A stretch of 64,000 nt of DNA from Rubrivivax gelatinosus (GTDB lineage Bacteria > Pseudomonadota > Gammaproteobacteria > Burkholderiales > Burkholderiaceae_C): the NCBI RefSeq assembly GCF_004340905.1, contig NZ_SLXD01000009.1:186001-250000 (forward strand), written 5' to 3'. The notes under the pieces are model-generated. The model did not search any database. It worked only from the letters and a program-made list of their open reading frames with translations, and was not told the origin of the DNA. Below, piece by piece: positions 44,465-53,871 of the stretch. Every line of letters starts with the position of its first letter. The stretch's first letter is position 1. The translations under genes and the position numbers were made by a program.

Positions 44465-46551
44465 ACGCGCTGATGCAACGACTCAACGCGCTGCTGGGGC
44501 CCAACGCCGCCGCGGCGAAGATGCTGATGCTGCCGCTGTTCGTGGTGCTGATGCTGTCGATGATGGTGCTGCCGCTGCCGCCGTTCGTGCTGGACCTGCT
44601 GTTCACCTTCAACATCGCGATCGCGCTGGTGGTGATGATGGTCGCCGCGCAGATGGTCAAGCCGCTGGACTTCGCCGCGCTGCCGTCGGTGCTGCTGGTC
44701 ACCACGCTGCTGCGCCTGTCGCTGAACGTCGCCTCCACGCGCGTCGTGCTGATGGAGGGCCACAACGGCCCGGGCGCCGCCGGCAAGGTGATCGAGTCCT
44801 TCGGCCACTTCCTGATCGGCGGCAACTTCGCCGTCGGCCTGATCGTCTTCTCGATCCTCGTCGTCATCAACTTCATCGTCGTCACCAAGGGCGCCGAACG
44901 CATCGCCGAGGTCGGCGCGCGTTTCACGCTGGACGCGATGCCGGGCAAGCAGATGGCGATCGACGCCGAGCTCAACGCCGGGCTGATCGACGAGACCGAG
45001 GCCCGCCGCCGCCGCGCCGAGGTCGGCGAGGAGGCCGACTTCTTCGGCTCGATGGACGGCGCGAGCAAGTACGTGCGCGGCGACGCGATGGCCGGCCTGC
45101 TGATCCTGTTCATCAACATCGTCGGCGGCCTGATCATCGGCATGGCGATGCACGGCCTGTCGGCCGGCCAGGCCGCCGAGAGCTACATCCTGCTGGCCGT
45201 CGGCGACGCGCTCGTCGCGCAGATCCCGGGCCTGCTGGTGTCGGTGGCCTCGGCGATGGTGATCTCGCGTGTCGGCAAGGAGCAGGACATCGGCACGCAG
45301 ATCCGCGGCCAGGTGTTCGACTCGCCGCAGTCGCTGGGCGTCGCCGCGGCCATCGTGCTGCTGCTGGGCCTGGTGCCGGGCATGCCGAACCTCGTGTTCC
45401 TGCTGATCGGCGGCGCACTGGCGCTGCTGGCCTGGCAGCTGCACCGGCAGAAGAAACGGGCCGCCGCGGTGCCCGAACGCAAGGAGTCGGCCGACCCCGC
45501 GCAGGCGAATGCCGAAGCGAGCTGGGACGACCTGACGCCGGTGGACACGCTGGGCCTGGAAGTCGGCTACCGGCTGATCCAGCTCGTCGACAAGGCGCGC
45601 CAGGGCGACCTGCTGGCGCGCATCAAGGGCGTGCGCAAGAAGTTCGCCCAGGACGTGGGCTTCCTGCCGCCGCCGGTGCACATCCGCGACAACCTGGAGT
45701 TGAAGCCCAGCGTCTACCGCGTGACGCTGCGCGGCGCCGTGGTCGGCGAAGGCGAGGCCTTCCCCGGCCAGCTGCTGGCCATCAACCCCGGCGGCGCGCA
45801 GCAGCAGCTGCCCGGCACCAAGACCACCGACCCCGCCTTCGGCCTGCCCGCGGTGTGGATCGAGCAGCGCCACCGCGAGATGGCCCAAATGGCCGGGTTT
45901 ACGGTCGTTGATTGCGCGACCGTCGTGGCGACCCATCTTTCACACTTGATGCAAATGAATGCATCCCGCCTGCTGGGCCGCGTCGAGACGCAGCAACTCG
46001 TCGAGCACGTGACCAAGCTGGCCCCGAAGTTGATCGAGGACGTGGTTCCCAAGATGGTCGGTATCGCCACCCTGCAGAAGGTGCTCCAGCTCTTGCTGGA
46101 GGAGGGCGTGCACATCCGCGACATGCGCTCGATCATCGAGTGCCTGGCCGAACACGCCGCCACCGTCACCGACCCGGGCGAGCTGGTGCGCCGCATCCGC
46201 ACCCACCTGGCGCCGGCGATCGTCCAGCAGATCTACGGCCCGACGAAGGAACTCGACGTCATCGCGCTGGAGCCCGAGCTCGAGCGCCTGGTGACGCAGG
46301 CCCTGAGCTCGCCGCACGGCGCGGCGCTGGACCCCGGCGTCGCCGAGGCGATCACCAAGCGTGCCGCCGACACCGCGCGCCGCCAGGAGGACCTGGGCCT
46401 GCCGGCCTGCCTGCTGGTGCCCGACCTGATCCGCGCGCCGATGGCCCGGCTGCTGAAGCGTTCGGCCCCGCGCCTGAAGGTGCTGGCGCACAGCGAGATT
46501 CCCGAGACCCACTCGATCCGGATCGGTTCGATCATCGGAGCCAACGCATGA
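44461..46551 (+). CDS. flhA: Export gate protein FlhA
   Basis: 696 aa from a GTG at 44461 overlapping the flhB stop by 4 nt. Eight transmembrane helices, the conserved FHIPEP-type cytoplasmic loop (LDAMPGKQMAIDAELNAGLI and RRRRAEVGEEADFFGSMDGA), and a C-terminal chaperone-docking domain ending HSEIPETHSIRIGSIIGANA. Forms the nonameric export ring. Confidence 0.97.
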   Translation: MNALMQRLNALLGPNAAAAKMLMLPLFVVLMLSMMVLPLPPFVLDLLFTFNIAIALVVMMVAAQMVKPLDFAALPSVLLVTTLLRLSLNVASTRVVLMEGHNGPGAAGKVIESFGHFLIGGNFAVGLIVFSILVVINFIVVTKGAERIAEVGARFTLDAMPGKQMAIDAELNAGLIDETEARRRRAEVGEEADFFGSMDGASKYVRGDAMAGLLILFINIVGGLIIGMAMHGLSAGQAAESYILLAVGDALVAQIPGLLVSVASAMVISRVGKEQDIGTQIRGQVFDSPQSLGVAAAIVLLLGLVPGMPNLVFLLIGGALALLAWQLHRQKKRAAAVPERKESADPAQANAEASWDDLTPVDTLGLEVGYRLIQLVDKARQGDLLARIKGVRKKFAQDVGFLPPPVHIRDNLELKPSVYRVTLRGAVVGEGEAFPGQLLAINPGGAQQQLPGTKTTDPAFGLPAVWIEQRHREMAQMAGFTVVDCATVVATHLSHLMQMNASRLLGRVETQQLVEHVTKLAPKLIEDVVPKMVGIATLQKVLQLLLEEGVHIRDMRSIIECLAEHAATVTDPGELVRRIRTHLAPAIVQQIYGPTKELDVIALEPELERLVTQALSSPHGAALDPGVAEAITKRAADTARRQEDLGLPACLLVPDLIRAPMARLLKRSAPRLKVLAHSEIPETHSIRIGSIIGANA

Positions 46552-46598
46552 GCACCGTCACGACCCTCACCCCGCGCTCTGAACGGGAGGCCGCATGA
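46548..46598 (+). CDS. 16-codon ORF joining flhA and flhF
   Basis: MSTVTTLTPRSEREAA: the ATG overlaps the flhA stop (ATGA at 46548) and the TGA overlaps the flhF start (ATGA at 46595). GGGAGG just before its end is the flhF ribosome site. It may be a coupling device that feeds ribosomes from flhA to flhF, or chance; the peptide itself is not recognised. Confidence 0.35.
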   Translation: MSTVTTLTPRSEREAA

Positions 46599-48145
46599 AC
46601 GTCAAGCGTTTCACCGCACGCACCTCGCGCGAAGCCCTGGCGCTGGTGCGTCAGGCCTTCGGCGACGACGCCGTCGTGATGTCCACCCGCCCCTGCGCCG
46701 ACGGCGTCGAGGTGCTGGCCATGGCTCCCGAGTCGCTGCAGCAGCTCGAGCGCGTCAGCGCCGCCGCGCCGCAGGCGCCGCGCGCCCGCGCCGCGGCGCC
46801 GCGCCTGGCTGCGCCGCGTCCGGAGCCGCGTGTCGAACCGTCGTTCGACGCCGGGGCCGTCGACGAGGACGTCGAGCAGCTCGAGATGAGCACGCTGTCG
46901 TTCCAGGACTACGTGCGCGAGCGCATGTTGAAGCGCCGCCAGACCGAACTCGCCCGTGAAGCCGCCGCCGAGCCGCGCCAGCCCGGCGCGGTGAGCACCC
47001 GCCGTGCCGAGGCCCCGCGCGAGGAAGCGCCGGTGCGCGCCGCCGCGCCGGCCGCCGAGCCGCGTGCACGTGCCGCCGCTGCTGCCGCCGCCCCGGCGCG
47101 TGCCGCCGAGCCGCGCCGCGAGCCGCCGGTGCTGCGCGAGGAGATCCGCCACGCCGAGCCGCTGCTGCCGCAGGCGCCGGTGCTGGCCGACGGCGCGCCG
47201 CGCCGCGACCAGGTCGAGATGATGGAGGAGCTGCGCTCGATGCGCGGCCTGATCGAGCAGCGTTTCGGCGCCCTCGCGTTCATGGAGAAGCTGCAGCGCC
47301 AGCCGCGCCAGGCGCAGCTGACGCAGAAGCTGCTCGGCTGCGGCTTCTCGCCGTCGCTGGTGCGCAAGCTGGTCGAAGGCCTGCCCGGCGGCTGCGACGA
47401 ACTCGCCTGGGCCGCCGGCGTGCTCGAACGCAACCTCGCCACCGGCGAGCGCGAGAGCCCGCTGGAGGACGTCGGCGGCGTCTTCGCGCTCGTCGGCCCG
47501 ACCGGCGTCGGCAAGACGACCAGCACCGCCAAGCTGGCGGCGGCCTTCGCCACCCGCCACGGCGCCGCCAACCTGGGCCTGATCACGCTGGACGCCTACC
47601 GCGTCGGCGCCCACGAGCAGCTGCGCACCTACGGCCGCATCCTCGGCGTGCCGGTGCACACCGCGCACGACCGCGCCTCGCTGGAAGACCTGCTGGACCT
47701 GCTGTCGGCCAAGAAGATGGTGCTCATCGACACCGCCGGCATGGCGCAGCGCGACGCCCGCACCCGCGAGTTGCTGGACATGCTGTCGCACCGTTCGATC
47801 AACAAGCTGCTGGTCGTCAACGCCGCCGCCCAGGGCGAGACGATCGAGGAAGTGCTGCTGGCCTACGGCGCTGCCGCCTGCCGCGGCATCGTGCTGTCCA
47901 AGATGGACGAGGCGGTGAAGCTGGCGCCGGCGCTGGACGCGCTGATCCGCTACAAGCTCAAGGTGCTGGCGGTGGCCAACGGCCAGCGTGTGCCCGAGGA
48001 CTGGCACCGCCTGTCGGCCAATGCGCTGGTGCAGCGTGCGCTGCGCGGCGGCGGCAGCCCGGCCTGGCGCATGGACAGCGCCGACATGAACCTGGTGTTC
48101 GCGGGCGTGCCGACCCCGGCCGCCGGCAACCCGCTGCACGCCTGA
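46595..48145 (+). CDS. flhF: SRP-type GTPase FlhF
   Basis: 516 aa. N-terminal basic domain (MNVKRFTARTSREALALVRQ), a long Ala/Arg/Pro-rich linker (about 55-200), then the NG GTPase with GPTGVGKTTSTAKLA (G1), LITLDAYRVGAHEQLRTYG, LIDTAGMAQRD (G3) and LSKMDEA (G4, usually TKxDE). It sets the site of the flagellum at the pole. GGGAGG 5-10 nt before the ATG. Confidence 0.94.
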   Translation: MNVKRFTARTSREALALVRQAFGDDAVVMSTRPCADGVEVLAMAPESLQQLERVSAAAPQAPRARAAAPRLAAPRPEPRVEPSFDAGAVDEDVEQLEMSTLSFQDYVRERMLKRRQTELAREAAAEPRQPGAVSTRRAEAPREEAPVRAAAPAAEPRARAAAAAAAPARAAEPRREPPVLREEIRHAEPLLPQAPVLADGAPRRDQVEMMEELRSMRGLIEQRFGALAFMEKLQRQPRQAQLTQKLLGCGFSPSLVRKLVEGLPGGCDELAWAAGVLERNLATGERESPLEDVGGVFALVGPTGVGKTTSTAKLAAAFATRHGAANLGLITLDAYRVGAHEQLRTYGRILGVPVHTAHDRASLEDLLDLLSAKKMVLIDTAGMAQRDARTRELLDMLSHRSINKLLVVNAAAQGETIEEVLLAYGAAACRGIVLSKMDEAVKLAPALDALIRYKLKVLAVANGQRVPEDWHRLSANALVQRALRGGGSPAWRMDSADMNLVFAGVPTPAAGNPLHA

Positions 48146-48162
48146 ACCCCGACCCCAACAGC

Positions 48163-48945
48163 ATGCGCGACTTCTACGCCACCGACTCCGCACCGCTGGA
48201 CCAGGCCCACGGCCTGCGCCGGCTGTTCGCGGCCTCGCGCCAGCGTTTCGTGCCGCTGGCGGCGAATCCGCACGTGCCGTTCTCCGGCGTCGTCATCGAC
48301 GAGCTGACCGCCGCCTTCGTGCAGCGCGGCCAGCGCGTGCTGGTCGTCGACGCCGCCGACGGTTCGCCGGCGCCGCGCGAGATCGCGCTGCTGGACATCG
48401 GCGCCGCGATCGAGGACCTGTCGCCGCAGATCGGCTACCTCGCGGCGCGCGGACTACCGCTGCGCCATGTCGACACGCGCGGCTCGGCCAGCGCCTTCGC
48501 CGACGCGCTGGCCCAGGCCGCGCCCAAGGCCGACGTGGTGCTGGTGCACGCCAACGCGGGCGACCTGGCGCGCATGTTCGGCCAGCGCGCCGCGCGTCCG
48601 ATCCTGATCGGTGCCGACCACCCGGAGAGCATCAAGCACGCCTATGCGGCCTGCAAGCTGCTCGCCCAGCGCTGCGGCCTGATGACCTTCGACCTCGTGC
48701 TCGCCGCCTCGCTGTCCTCGCGGCGCGTGCGCGCCATCGCCTCCAGCCTGGCCAGCTGCGCCGACGCCTTCCTGGGCGCGGTGCTGCACGACTGGGCCGT
48801 CGTCGACCCGGCGACCGACCTGCGTGCCGGCCCCGGCGCCCAGGTCTCGCGCCTGGTCGCCGACCAGTTGGCCCTTGACGACGGCGGCCTGCCCGTCGGC
48901 CCGGCCGTTGCCGTGCCGATGCGCGCCGCCGGCGCGACGAACTGA
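48163..48945 (+). CDS. flhG: FlhG-like protein without a recognisable P-loop
   Basis: 260 aa. The N-terminus DQAHGLRRLFAASRQRFVPL resembles the DQAxxLR activator helix of FlhG/FleN, which stimulates FlhF. The segment that should hold GKGGVGKT reads AANPHVPFSGVVIDELTAAF instead, while the downstream RGQRVLVVDAADGS keeps the MinD-like strand. The other parts are only loosely MinD-like. It may control flagellar number without ATP hydrolysis (inference). The product name rests on position between flhF and fliA. Confidence 0.7.
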   Translation: MRDFYATDSAPLDQAHGLRRLFAASRQRFVPLAANPHVPFSGVVIDELTAAFVQRGQRVLVVDAADGSPAPREIALLDIGAAIEDLSPQIGYLAARGLPLRHVDTRGSASAFADALAQAAPKADVVLVHANAGDLARMFGQRAARPILIGADHPESIKHAYAACKLLAQRCGLMTFDLVLAASLSSRRVRAIASSLASCADAFLGAVLHDWAVVDPATDLRAGPGAQVSRLVADQLALDDGGLPVGPAVAVPMRAAGATN

Positions 48946-48979
48946 AACGCCAGGACACGCCCCTCGAAAGGCTGCTCTC

Positions 48980-49693
48980 ATGTACACCGCCAAGGGACAA
49001 CTCGATGCCAACGCGATGCTCCGGCAATACAGCCCGCTGGTGCGTCGCCTGGCTCACCAGATGATCGCCAAGCTCCCGGCGAACGTGGAGCTCGACGACC
49101 TGATCCAGGTCGGCATGATGGGCTTGTCGGACGCGCTGTCGCGTTTCGACGCCGCGCAGGGGGTGCAGTTCGAGACCTTCGCGACGCAGCGCATCCGCGG
49201 CGCGATGCTCGACGAGCTGCGGGGCAACGACTGGATGAGCCGCGGCGACCGCCGCCACCAGCGCACGATCGAGACCGCGGTGCACAAGCTCGAGCAGAAG
49301 CTGCACCGCGCGCCCTCCGAGAGCGAGATCGCCCAGGAGATGGGGCTGTCGCTCGTCGACTACCAGGAACTGCTGACCAAGGTGCGCGGCACCCAGCTGA
49401 TCTACCTGGAGGACATGAGCGGCGACGACGGCGACGACGACTACCTCGACCGCCACGTGCACGACGACGTGGGCAACCCGCTGGGCCGGCTTCAGGACCA
49501 GCGCATGCGCCTGGCCCTGGTCGAGGCGATCAAGAACCTGCCCGAGCGCGAGCAGTACGTGATGAGCATGTACTACGAGCACGACATGAACCTCAAGGAG
49601 ATCGCCGCGGTGCTCAAGGTGACCGAGAGCCGCGTGTGCCAGCTGCACAGCCAGTCGATCGCGCGCCTGCGAACGCGTCTGCGCGACTGGTAG
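48980..49693 (+). CDS. fliA: Flagellar sigma factor FliA (sigma-28)
   Basis: 237 aa from the ATG at 48980. Region 2 has YSPLVRRLAHQMIAKLP, VELDDLIQVGMMGLSDALSR and FETFATQRIRGAMLDELRG; region 4 ends LKEIAAVLKVTESRVCQLHS, the -35 reading helix. Several matching promoters are in this window. Its antagonist FlgM is encoded at 53872-54165. Confidence 0.97.
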   Translation: MYTAKGQLDANAMLRQYSPLVRRLAHQMIAKLPANVELDDLIQVGMMGLSDALSRFDAAQGVQFETFATQRIRGAMLDELRGNDWMSRGDRRHQRTIETAVHKLEQKLHRAPSESEIAQEMGLSLVDYQELLTKVRGTQLIYLEDMSGDDGDDDYLDRHVHDDVGNPLGRLQDQRMRLALVEAIKNLPEREQYVMSMYYEHDMNLKEIAAVLKVTESRVCQLHSQSIARLRTRLRDW

Positions 49694-49716
49694 TCGTCCC
49701 CGTCAGGAGAGCGCCC

Positions 49717-51069
49717 ATGTTCAAGTCCTTCCGGCGCGCGCCGCCTGCGGCGCCGCCGCCGGCCGCGCCCGGCCCGGTGGCGGCAACGCCCGGCGCGGCC
49801 GAGACCGCGCTGCGCCAGATCAACGAGCGCGCCTCGGGCCTGGGGCGCGAGGCCGCCGAGGTCTGCGGCGTCATCGCCGACACGCACCGTGTGGCCAGCG
49901 CCCAGGCCGTGGCGCTGCAGGCGCTGGCGCGCCAGCTGCAGGACGTGGTCGCGGCGCAGGCCGCGATCGCCGGCGAGACCGACAACGGGCTGCGTGCCGT
50001 CGCCGAGGTCGGCGAGGCGGTGCAGGCCGTGGGCACCGAAGTCGGCGGCATCGTCGACACGCTGCGCCAGGTCTCCGGCGCGGCCGACCAGATCACCCAG
50101 ATCGCGCTGCAGACGCGGCTCGTGGCCTTCAACGCCTCGGTCGAGGCCAAACGCGCCGGCGAGGCCGGGCGCGGCTTCGGCGTCGTCGCCGACGCGGTCA
50201 AGGACCTGGCGGCCAAGGTGGAGGTCTCGTCCAAGGAGATCCTGGCCACCGTCGGCCGTCTCGACGAGCGCATCGCCGCGCTCGCGCGGGAGATCCAGCG
50301 CAGCGAAGGCAGCCCCGCAGGCGGCGTGCACCGCGCGCTCGACGGCGTCGTCCAGGGCGTGGGCCGCATCCACGACGCCAGCCGGCGCAGCTCCGAGGTC
50401 TGCGCCGGGCTCGAGTCGCAGATGGCCGCGATCGAGGGCGAGGTGCGCCAGACCACGCGTTCGCTGGACACCGCGCTCGGCCGCACCGAGAGCTTCCTGC
50501 GTTTTTCGGAGCAGCTGATCGAGGCCTTCGCCGCCAGCGGCCTGCAGACCCAGGACTCGCCCTATATCCGCGCCGCCCAGCAGGCCGCCGCCCAGGTCGG
50601 CGCGCTGCTCGAGGACGCGCTGGCCGCTGGCCGGGCCTCGCTGGAGGACCTGTTCGACGAACGCTACCAGCCGATCGCCGGCACCGAGCCGGCGCAGCAC
50701 ACGGCGCGCTTCTCGGCGCTGGCCGAGCAGCTCTTCCCCCAGGTGCAGGAAGCGGCGCTGCAGCTGTCGGACAAGGTGGTGTTCTGCATCGCCGTCGACC
50801 GCAACGGCTACGTCGCCTGCCACAACCGGCGCTACAACCAGCCGCAGCGTCCGGGCGACCTGCTCTGGAACACCGCCAACAGCCGCTGGCGCCGCATCTT
50901 CAACGACCGCACCGGGCTGGCCTCGGCGCGCAACGAACGCCCGTTCCTGCTGCAGACCTACCGCCGCGACATGGGCGGCGGCCGTTTCGTCGTGCTCAAG
51001 GAAGCGGCCGCGCCGATCGCCGTGGCCGGACGCCACTGGGGCGGCCTGCGGCTGGCGTTCAACTTCTGA
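49717..51069 (+). CDS. Soluble MCP-like chemotaxis signalling protein
   Basis: 450 aa from the ATG at 49717. No transmembrane segment. The signalling hairpin is N-terminal (about 30-240) with ALQTRLVAFNASVEAKRAGE and AGRGFGVVADAVKDLAAKVE, a diverged form of the MCP tip. The C-terminal part (about 320-450) is a sensory-like domain with FCIAVDRNGYVACHNRRYN and LLWNTANSRWRRIFNDRTGL. It follows fliA by 23 nt; what it senses is unknown. Confidence 0.82.
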   Translation: MFKSFRRAPPAAPPPAAPGPVAATPGAAETALRQINERASGLGREAAEVCGVIADTHRVASAQAVALQALARQLQDVVAAQAAIAGETDNGLRAVAEVGEAVQAVGTEVGGIVDTLRQVSGAADQITQIALQTRLVAFNASVEAKRAGEAGRGFGVVADAVKDLAAKVEVSSKEILATVGRLDERIAALAREIQRSEGSPAGGVHRALDGVVQGVGRIHDASRRSSEVCAGLESQMAAIEGEVRQTTRSLDTALGRTESFLRFSEQLIEAFAASGLQTQDSPYIRAAQQAAAQVGALLEDALAAGRASLEDLFDERYQPIAGTEPAQHTARFSALAEQLFPQVQEAALQLSDKVVFCIAVDRNGYVACHNRRYNQPQRPGDLLWNTANSRWRRIFNDRTGLASARNERPFLLQTYRRDMGGGRFVVLKEAAAPIAVAGRHWGGLRLAFNF

Positions 51070-53208
51070 TCAGTCCGCCGCCGCGGCGAGCGTGAACTCG
51101 AAGCGGGCGCCGCGCCCGGGCTCGCCGTGCGCGGCCACCGTGCCGCCGTGGCGCTCGACGATGCGCTGCACGATGCTCAGCCCGATGCCGGTGCCGGCGT
51201 AGTCCTCGCCGGCGTGCAGCCGGCTGAAGGGCACGAACAGCCGGTCCGCGAGCGCGGGGTCGAAGCCGGCGCCGTTGTCCTCGACGCTGATGCACACGCG
51301 GCCGTCGGCCTGCACACGGGCCGCCAGGTGCACCGCCGGGCGCTCCACGCGGCGCGTGAACTTGGCCGCGTTGCCCAGCAGGTTGGCGAGCACGATGCGC
51401 AGCGCGCCGGGACAGCCGTGCACCTTCATCGCGGGCTGGATCGTCCAGTCCACCGGCGCCTCGCGCGGCATCTCGGGCAGCTGCGCGGCGGCCTCGGCGG
51501 CGAGCCGGCTCAGGTCCACGCTTTCCATCGGCATCGCCTGCACCGTCGAGCGTGCCAGCAGCATCAGCGCGTCCAGCGTCTCGCGCATCGTGCGCGCGGC
51601 CTGCGACTGCAGCGCCAGCAGCTCGCGGTCGCCGCTGTCCAGCCGCGTCCCGGCGCGGGCCTCCAGCAGCCGGGCGACACCCTCGACGTGGCCGATCGGC
51701 GTGCGCAGCTCGTGCGCGAGCTGGCGCGAGAACGCGTCGAGATCGAGGTTGATCTGCTGCAGCTCGCGCGTGCGCTCGGCCACCGCCTGCTGCAGCGCCT
51801 CGTTGTCGCGCCGCAGCAGGCCCTCGGCCTGCTTGCGCACCGTGATGTCGCGGCCGACACCGCGGTAGCCGAGGAACCGCCCCTGGCCGTCGAAGCGTGC
51901 GATGCCGCTGATCGAGACCCAGTGGCGCGTGCCGTCGGCGGCGTCGGTCGGGAACTCGAACGAGCGGAAGGGCCGGCGGGCGGCGAGGTCGGCGCGGTGC
52001 TCCTCCCAGAGTTCGGCCGGCGTCGCGGCGTGAAGTTCCCAGCGCGTGCGGCCGTCGCCGGGCTCCAGGTAGTCGACTGCGCTGCGGTAGACCGCACGGC
52101 CCACCGGCTGCAGCCGGTGCGCGGCGTCGCTCTCCCAGTACCAGTCGGAGGCCAGGTCGACCATCAGCGCCCAGCGCTGCTCGTTCTCGCGCTGGCGCTC
52201 GTCGTCGAGCTTGCGCGCGGTGATGTCGCGGCCCACGCCGTGGTAGCCGGCGAAACGCCCCTGGGCGTCGCAGCGCGGGCGGCCGCTGAGCTGGATCCAC
52301 AGCGCGTGCTCGCCGCGGCGCGAGCGTGCACGCAGCTCGACGTCGCGCAGCGGTTCGCGGCGCGACATGCGTTCGGCCAGCCAGCCCCAGCCGAGGGCCG
52401 GCGGGTCGTAGGCACCGATCTCGTCGCGGCGGCGGCCGAGCAGCTCCTCGAGCGGCCAGCCCAGCAGCGTCGTCAGCGGCGTCGATCCCGAGACCCAGGA
52501 CAGGCGCATCTGCTCGTCGGTCTCCCAGTACCAGTCGGCCGAGAGGTCGGCGAGCGCGTGCCAGCGGCGTTCGGAGACGCCGGCCTCGCCGCCGTCGGCA
52601 CCACGCGCGAGCGTGTCGGAGAGCTCGCGCAGCACGTGTCGAATGCGCCGGCGCTGGCGCCACAGCCCGTGCGCCGGCACCAGCAGCGTCAGCGCCAGTG
52701 CCGCCGACAGCCCTTGAAGCCAGCGCTCCAGGCGCGCCTGGCGCCGGGTGATCTCCTCGCGGACGCTGCGCGCCACCGGCTCGGCGGCCTCGGCCACGGC
52801 ACGCCGCTGCGCCGGGCTGCGGGCGGCGGCCAGGCGCGACTCGAGCAGCGCCATCCCCGGCGGCTCGAAACCGGCCGCGGCGCCGGCCTGCCGGAGCGCG
52901 GCCAGGCTGCGCGAGGTCTCGTCCAGGCTGCGCTGTGCTTCGTCGGGATCGGCGTCCGGGGCCGTCGACCAGCCCAGCCGCGTGGTGGCCGCGCGCAGCC
53001 CGTCGGCCGCCTCGGCGAGCCGGGCGCCCGGGTGTTGCTGCAGCAGCGTGATGACCAGCGCGGCCGCGCACGCCGGCGCGGCGAGCAGCAGGATCCAGCG
53101 CTTGTCGGCGCAGCCGCGGAGCCGTTCAAGCAGGGTGCGGGCCGCTTCGGCGCCCACGGCGGCGTGGCCTGGCGCAGGCGCGGTCCAGGCGGTCTCGGTG
53201 TTTCCCAA
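51070..53208 (-). CDS. Membrane PAS-PAS sensor histidine kinase
   Basis: 712 aa. Transmembrane segments about 38-58 and 165-185 flank a helical periplasmic domain. Two PAS domains (about 215-335 and 340-460, with DWYWETDEQMRLSWVSGST and DWYWESDAAHRLQPVGRAV) are followed by a phosphoacceptor helix RQLAHELRTPIGHVEGVARL and an ATPase domain with ISVEDNGAGFDPALADRLFV and GTGIGLSIVQRIVERHGGTV. No receiver gene is adjacent. Its stop codon directly abuts that of the convergent MCP-like gene. Confidence 0.9.
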   Translation of the reverse strand: MGNTETAWTAPAPGHAAVGAEAARTLLERLRGCADKRWILLLAAPACAAALVITLLQQHPGARLAEAADGLRAATTRLGWSTAPDADPDEAQRSLDETSRSLAALRQAGAAAGFEPPGMALLESRLAAARSPAQRRAVAEAAEPVARSVREEITRRQARLERWLQGLSAALALTLLVPAHGLWRQRRRIRHVLRELSDTLARGADGGEAGVSERRWHALADLSADWYWETDEQMRLSWVSGSTPLTTLLGWPLEELLGRRRDEIGAYDPPALGWGWLAERMSRREPLRDVELRARSRRGEHALWIQLSGRPRCDAQGRFAGYHGVGRDITARKLDDERQRENEQRWALMVDLASDWYWESDAAHRLQPVGRAVYRSAVDYLEPGDGRTRWELHAATPAELWEEHRADLAARRPFRSFEFPTDAADGTRHWVSISGIARFDGQGRFLGYRGVGRDITVRKQAEGLLRRDNEALQQAVAERTRELQQINLDLDAFSRQLAHELRTPIGHVEGVARLLEARAGTRLDSGDRELLALQSQAARTMRETLDALMLLARSTVQAMPMESVDLSRLAAEAAAQLPEMPREAPVDWTIQPAMKVHGCPGALRIVLANLLGNAAKFTRRVERPAVHLAARVQADGRVCISVEDNGAGFDPALADRLFVPFSRLHAGEDYAGTGIGLSIVQRIVERHGGTVAAHGEPGRGARFEFTLAAAAD

Positions 53209-53390
53209 CGCAACTCGTCAAACGCGGCGCCGCCGCTGGCAGCGCCCAGGTGATTCGGCCGGAGGCCGCGGTCGTGGCCGGGACTCCTGGTCTCGTGATC
53301 CGGGCATTGTGGCGCCATTCGTGACGTGTGCACCGGCCGCGGCCAAGCGAGCTTCGTGCGCAAGGCGGGCTCTGCGGCGCCGAAATGACG

Positions 53391-53420
53391 ACGGCCGGGC
53401 CGCTGTCGCGGTCCGGCCGT
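53391..53420 (-). terminator. Terminator hairpin of flgMN
   Basis: 13-bp stem from ACGGCCGGGCCGC to GCGGTCCGGCCGT with loop TGTC and a single G-T pair; the minus-strand tail is CGTCATTTC. Confidence 0.65.
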
Positions 53421-53455
53421 TCATCGGCGGGGGCGGGGCGCAGGCCCCGCGGGGG

Positions 53456-53854
53456 TCAGGCCAGCAGCGAGCCGCCTTGGCTGGGGCGCGTGCTGGTGCC
53501 GCCGGCACCGTAGCCGCCGCTGCCGAGGTTGGGCAGCAGCACGTCGATCGCGCGGTCCAGCGCGGCGGTGGCGCGCGCCAGCGCCTCGCGCTGTGCCGCG
53601 ACCTGGCCGCCGGCCAGCGCCAGGCGCTGGCGCAGCGGCATCGGCACGCCGCCCTCGCGCGCGGCGCGCGCGAAATGCTCGACCGCCGACGCCAGCGCGC
53701 GGTGCAGTTCCCCCGCGGCGGACTCGATCTCGACGGCATCGCTGGCGGCCAGCGCCGCGCCCAGCGCGGCCAGGCGCTGTTCGAGCGCCTGCAGCGGCGC
53801 CTCCAGTTCGGTGGCGCGTTTCAGCGCCTGCATCTCGGCGGCGGTCGTCAGCAT
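53456..53854 (-). CDS. flgN: Flagellar chaperone FlgN
   Basis: 132 aa from the ATG at 53854. Helical, with ALEQRLAALGAALAASDAVE and ALARATAALDRAIDVLLPNL, consistent with FlgN, which escorts the junction proteins FlgK and FlgL. Sequence in the family is variable; the 17-nt distance to flgM supports the call. Confidence 0.82.
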   Translation of the reverse strand: MLTTAAEMQALKRATELEAPLQALEQRLAALGAALAASDAVEIESAAGELHRALASAVEHFARAAREGGVPMPLRQRLALAGGQVAAQREALARATAALDRAIDVLLPNLGSGGYGAGGTSTRPSQGGSLLA

Positions 53855-53871
53855 GGACGCGTGGGCGTGGG

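Noticed and set aside
44341..45936. 531-codon minus-strand frame opposite flhA
   Set aside because: Shadow frame with long His/Arg/Asp/Gln runs; flhA itself is complete.
48163..48300. Frameshift as the cause of the missing FlhG P-loop
   Set aside because: The N-terminal helix and the later MinD-like strand are in the same frame with normal codon bias, and neither other frame contains a GKGGVGKT-like string in this stretch.
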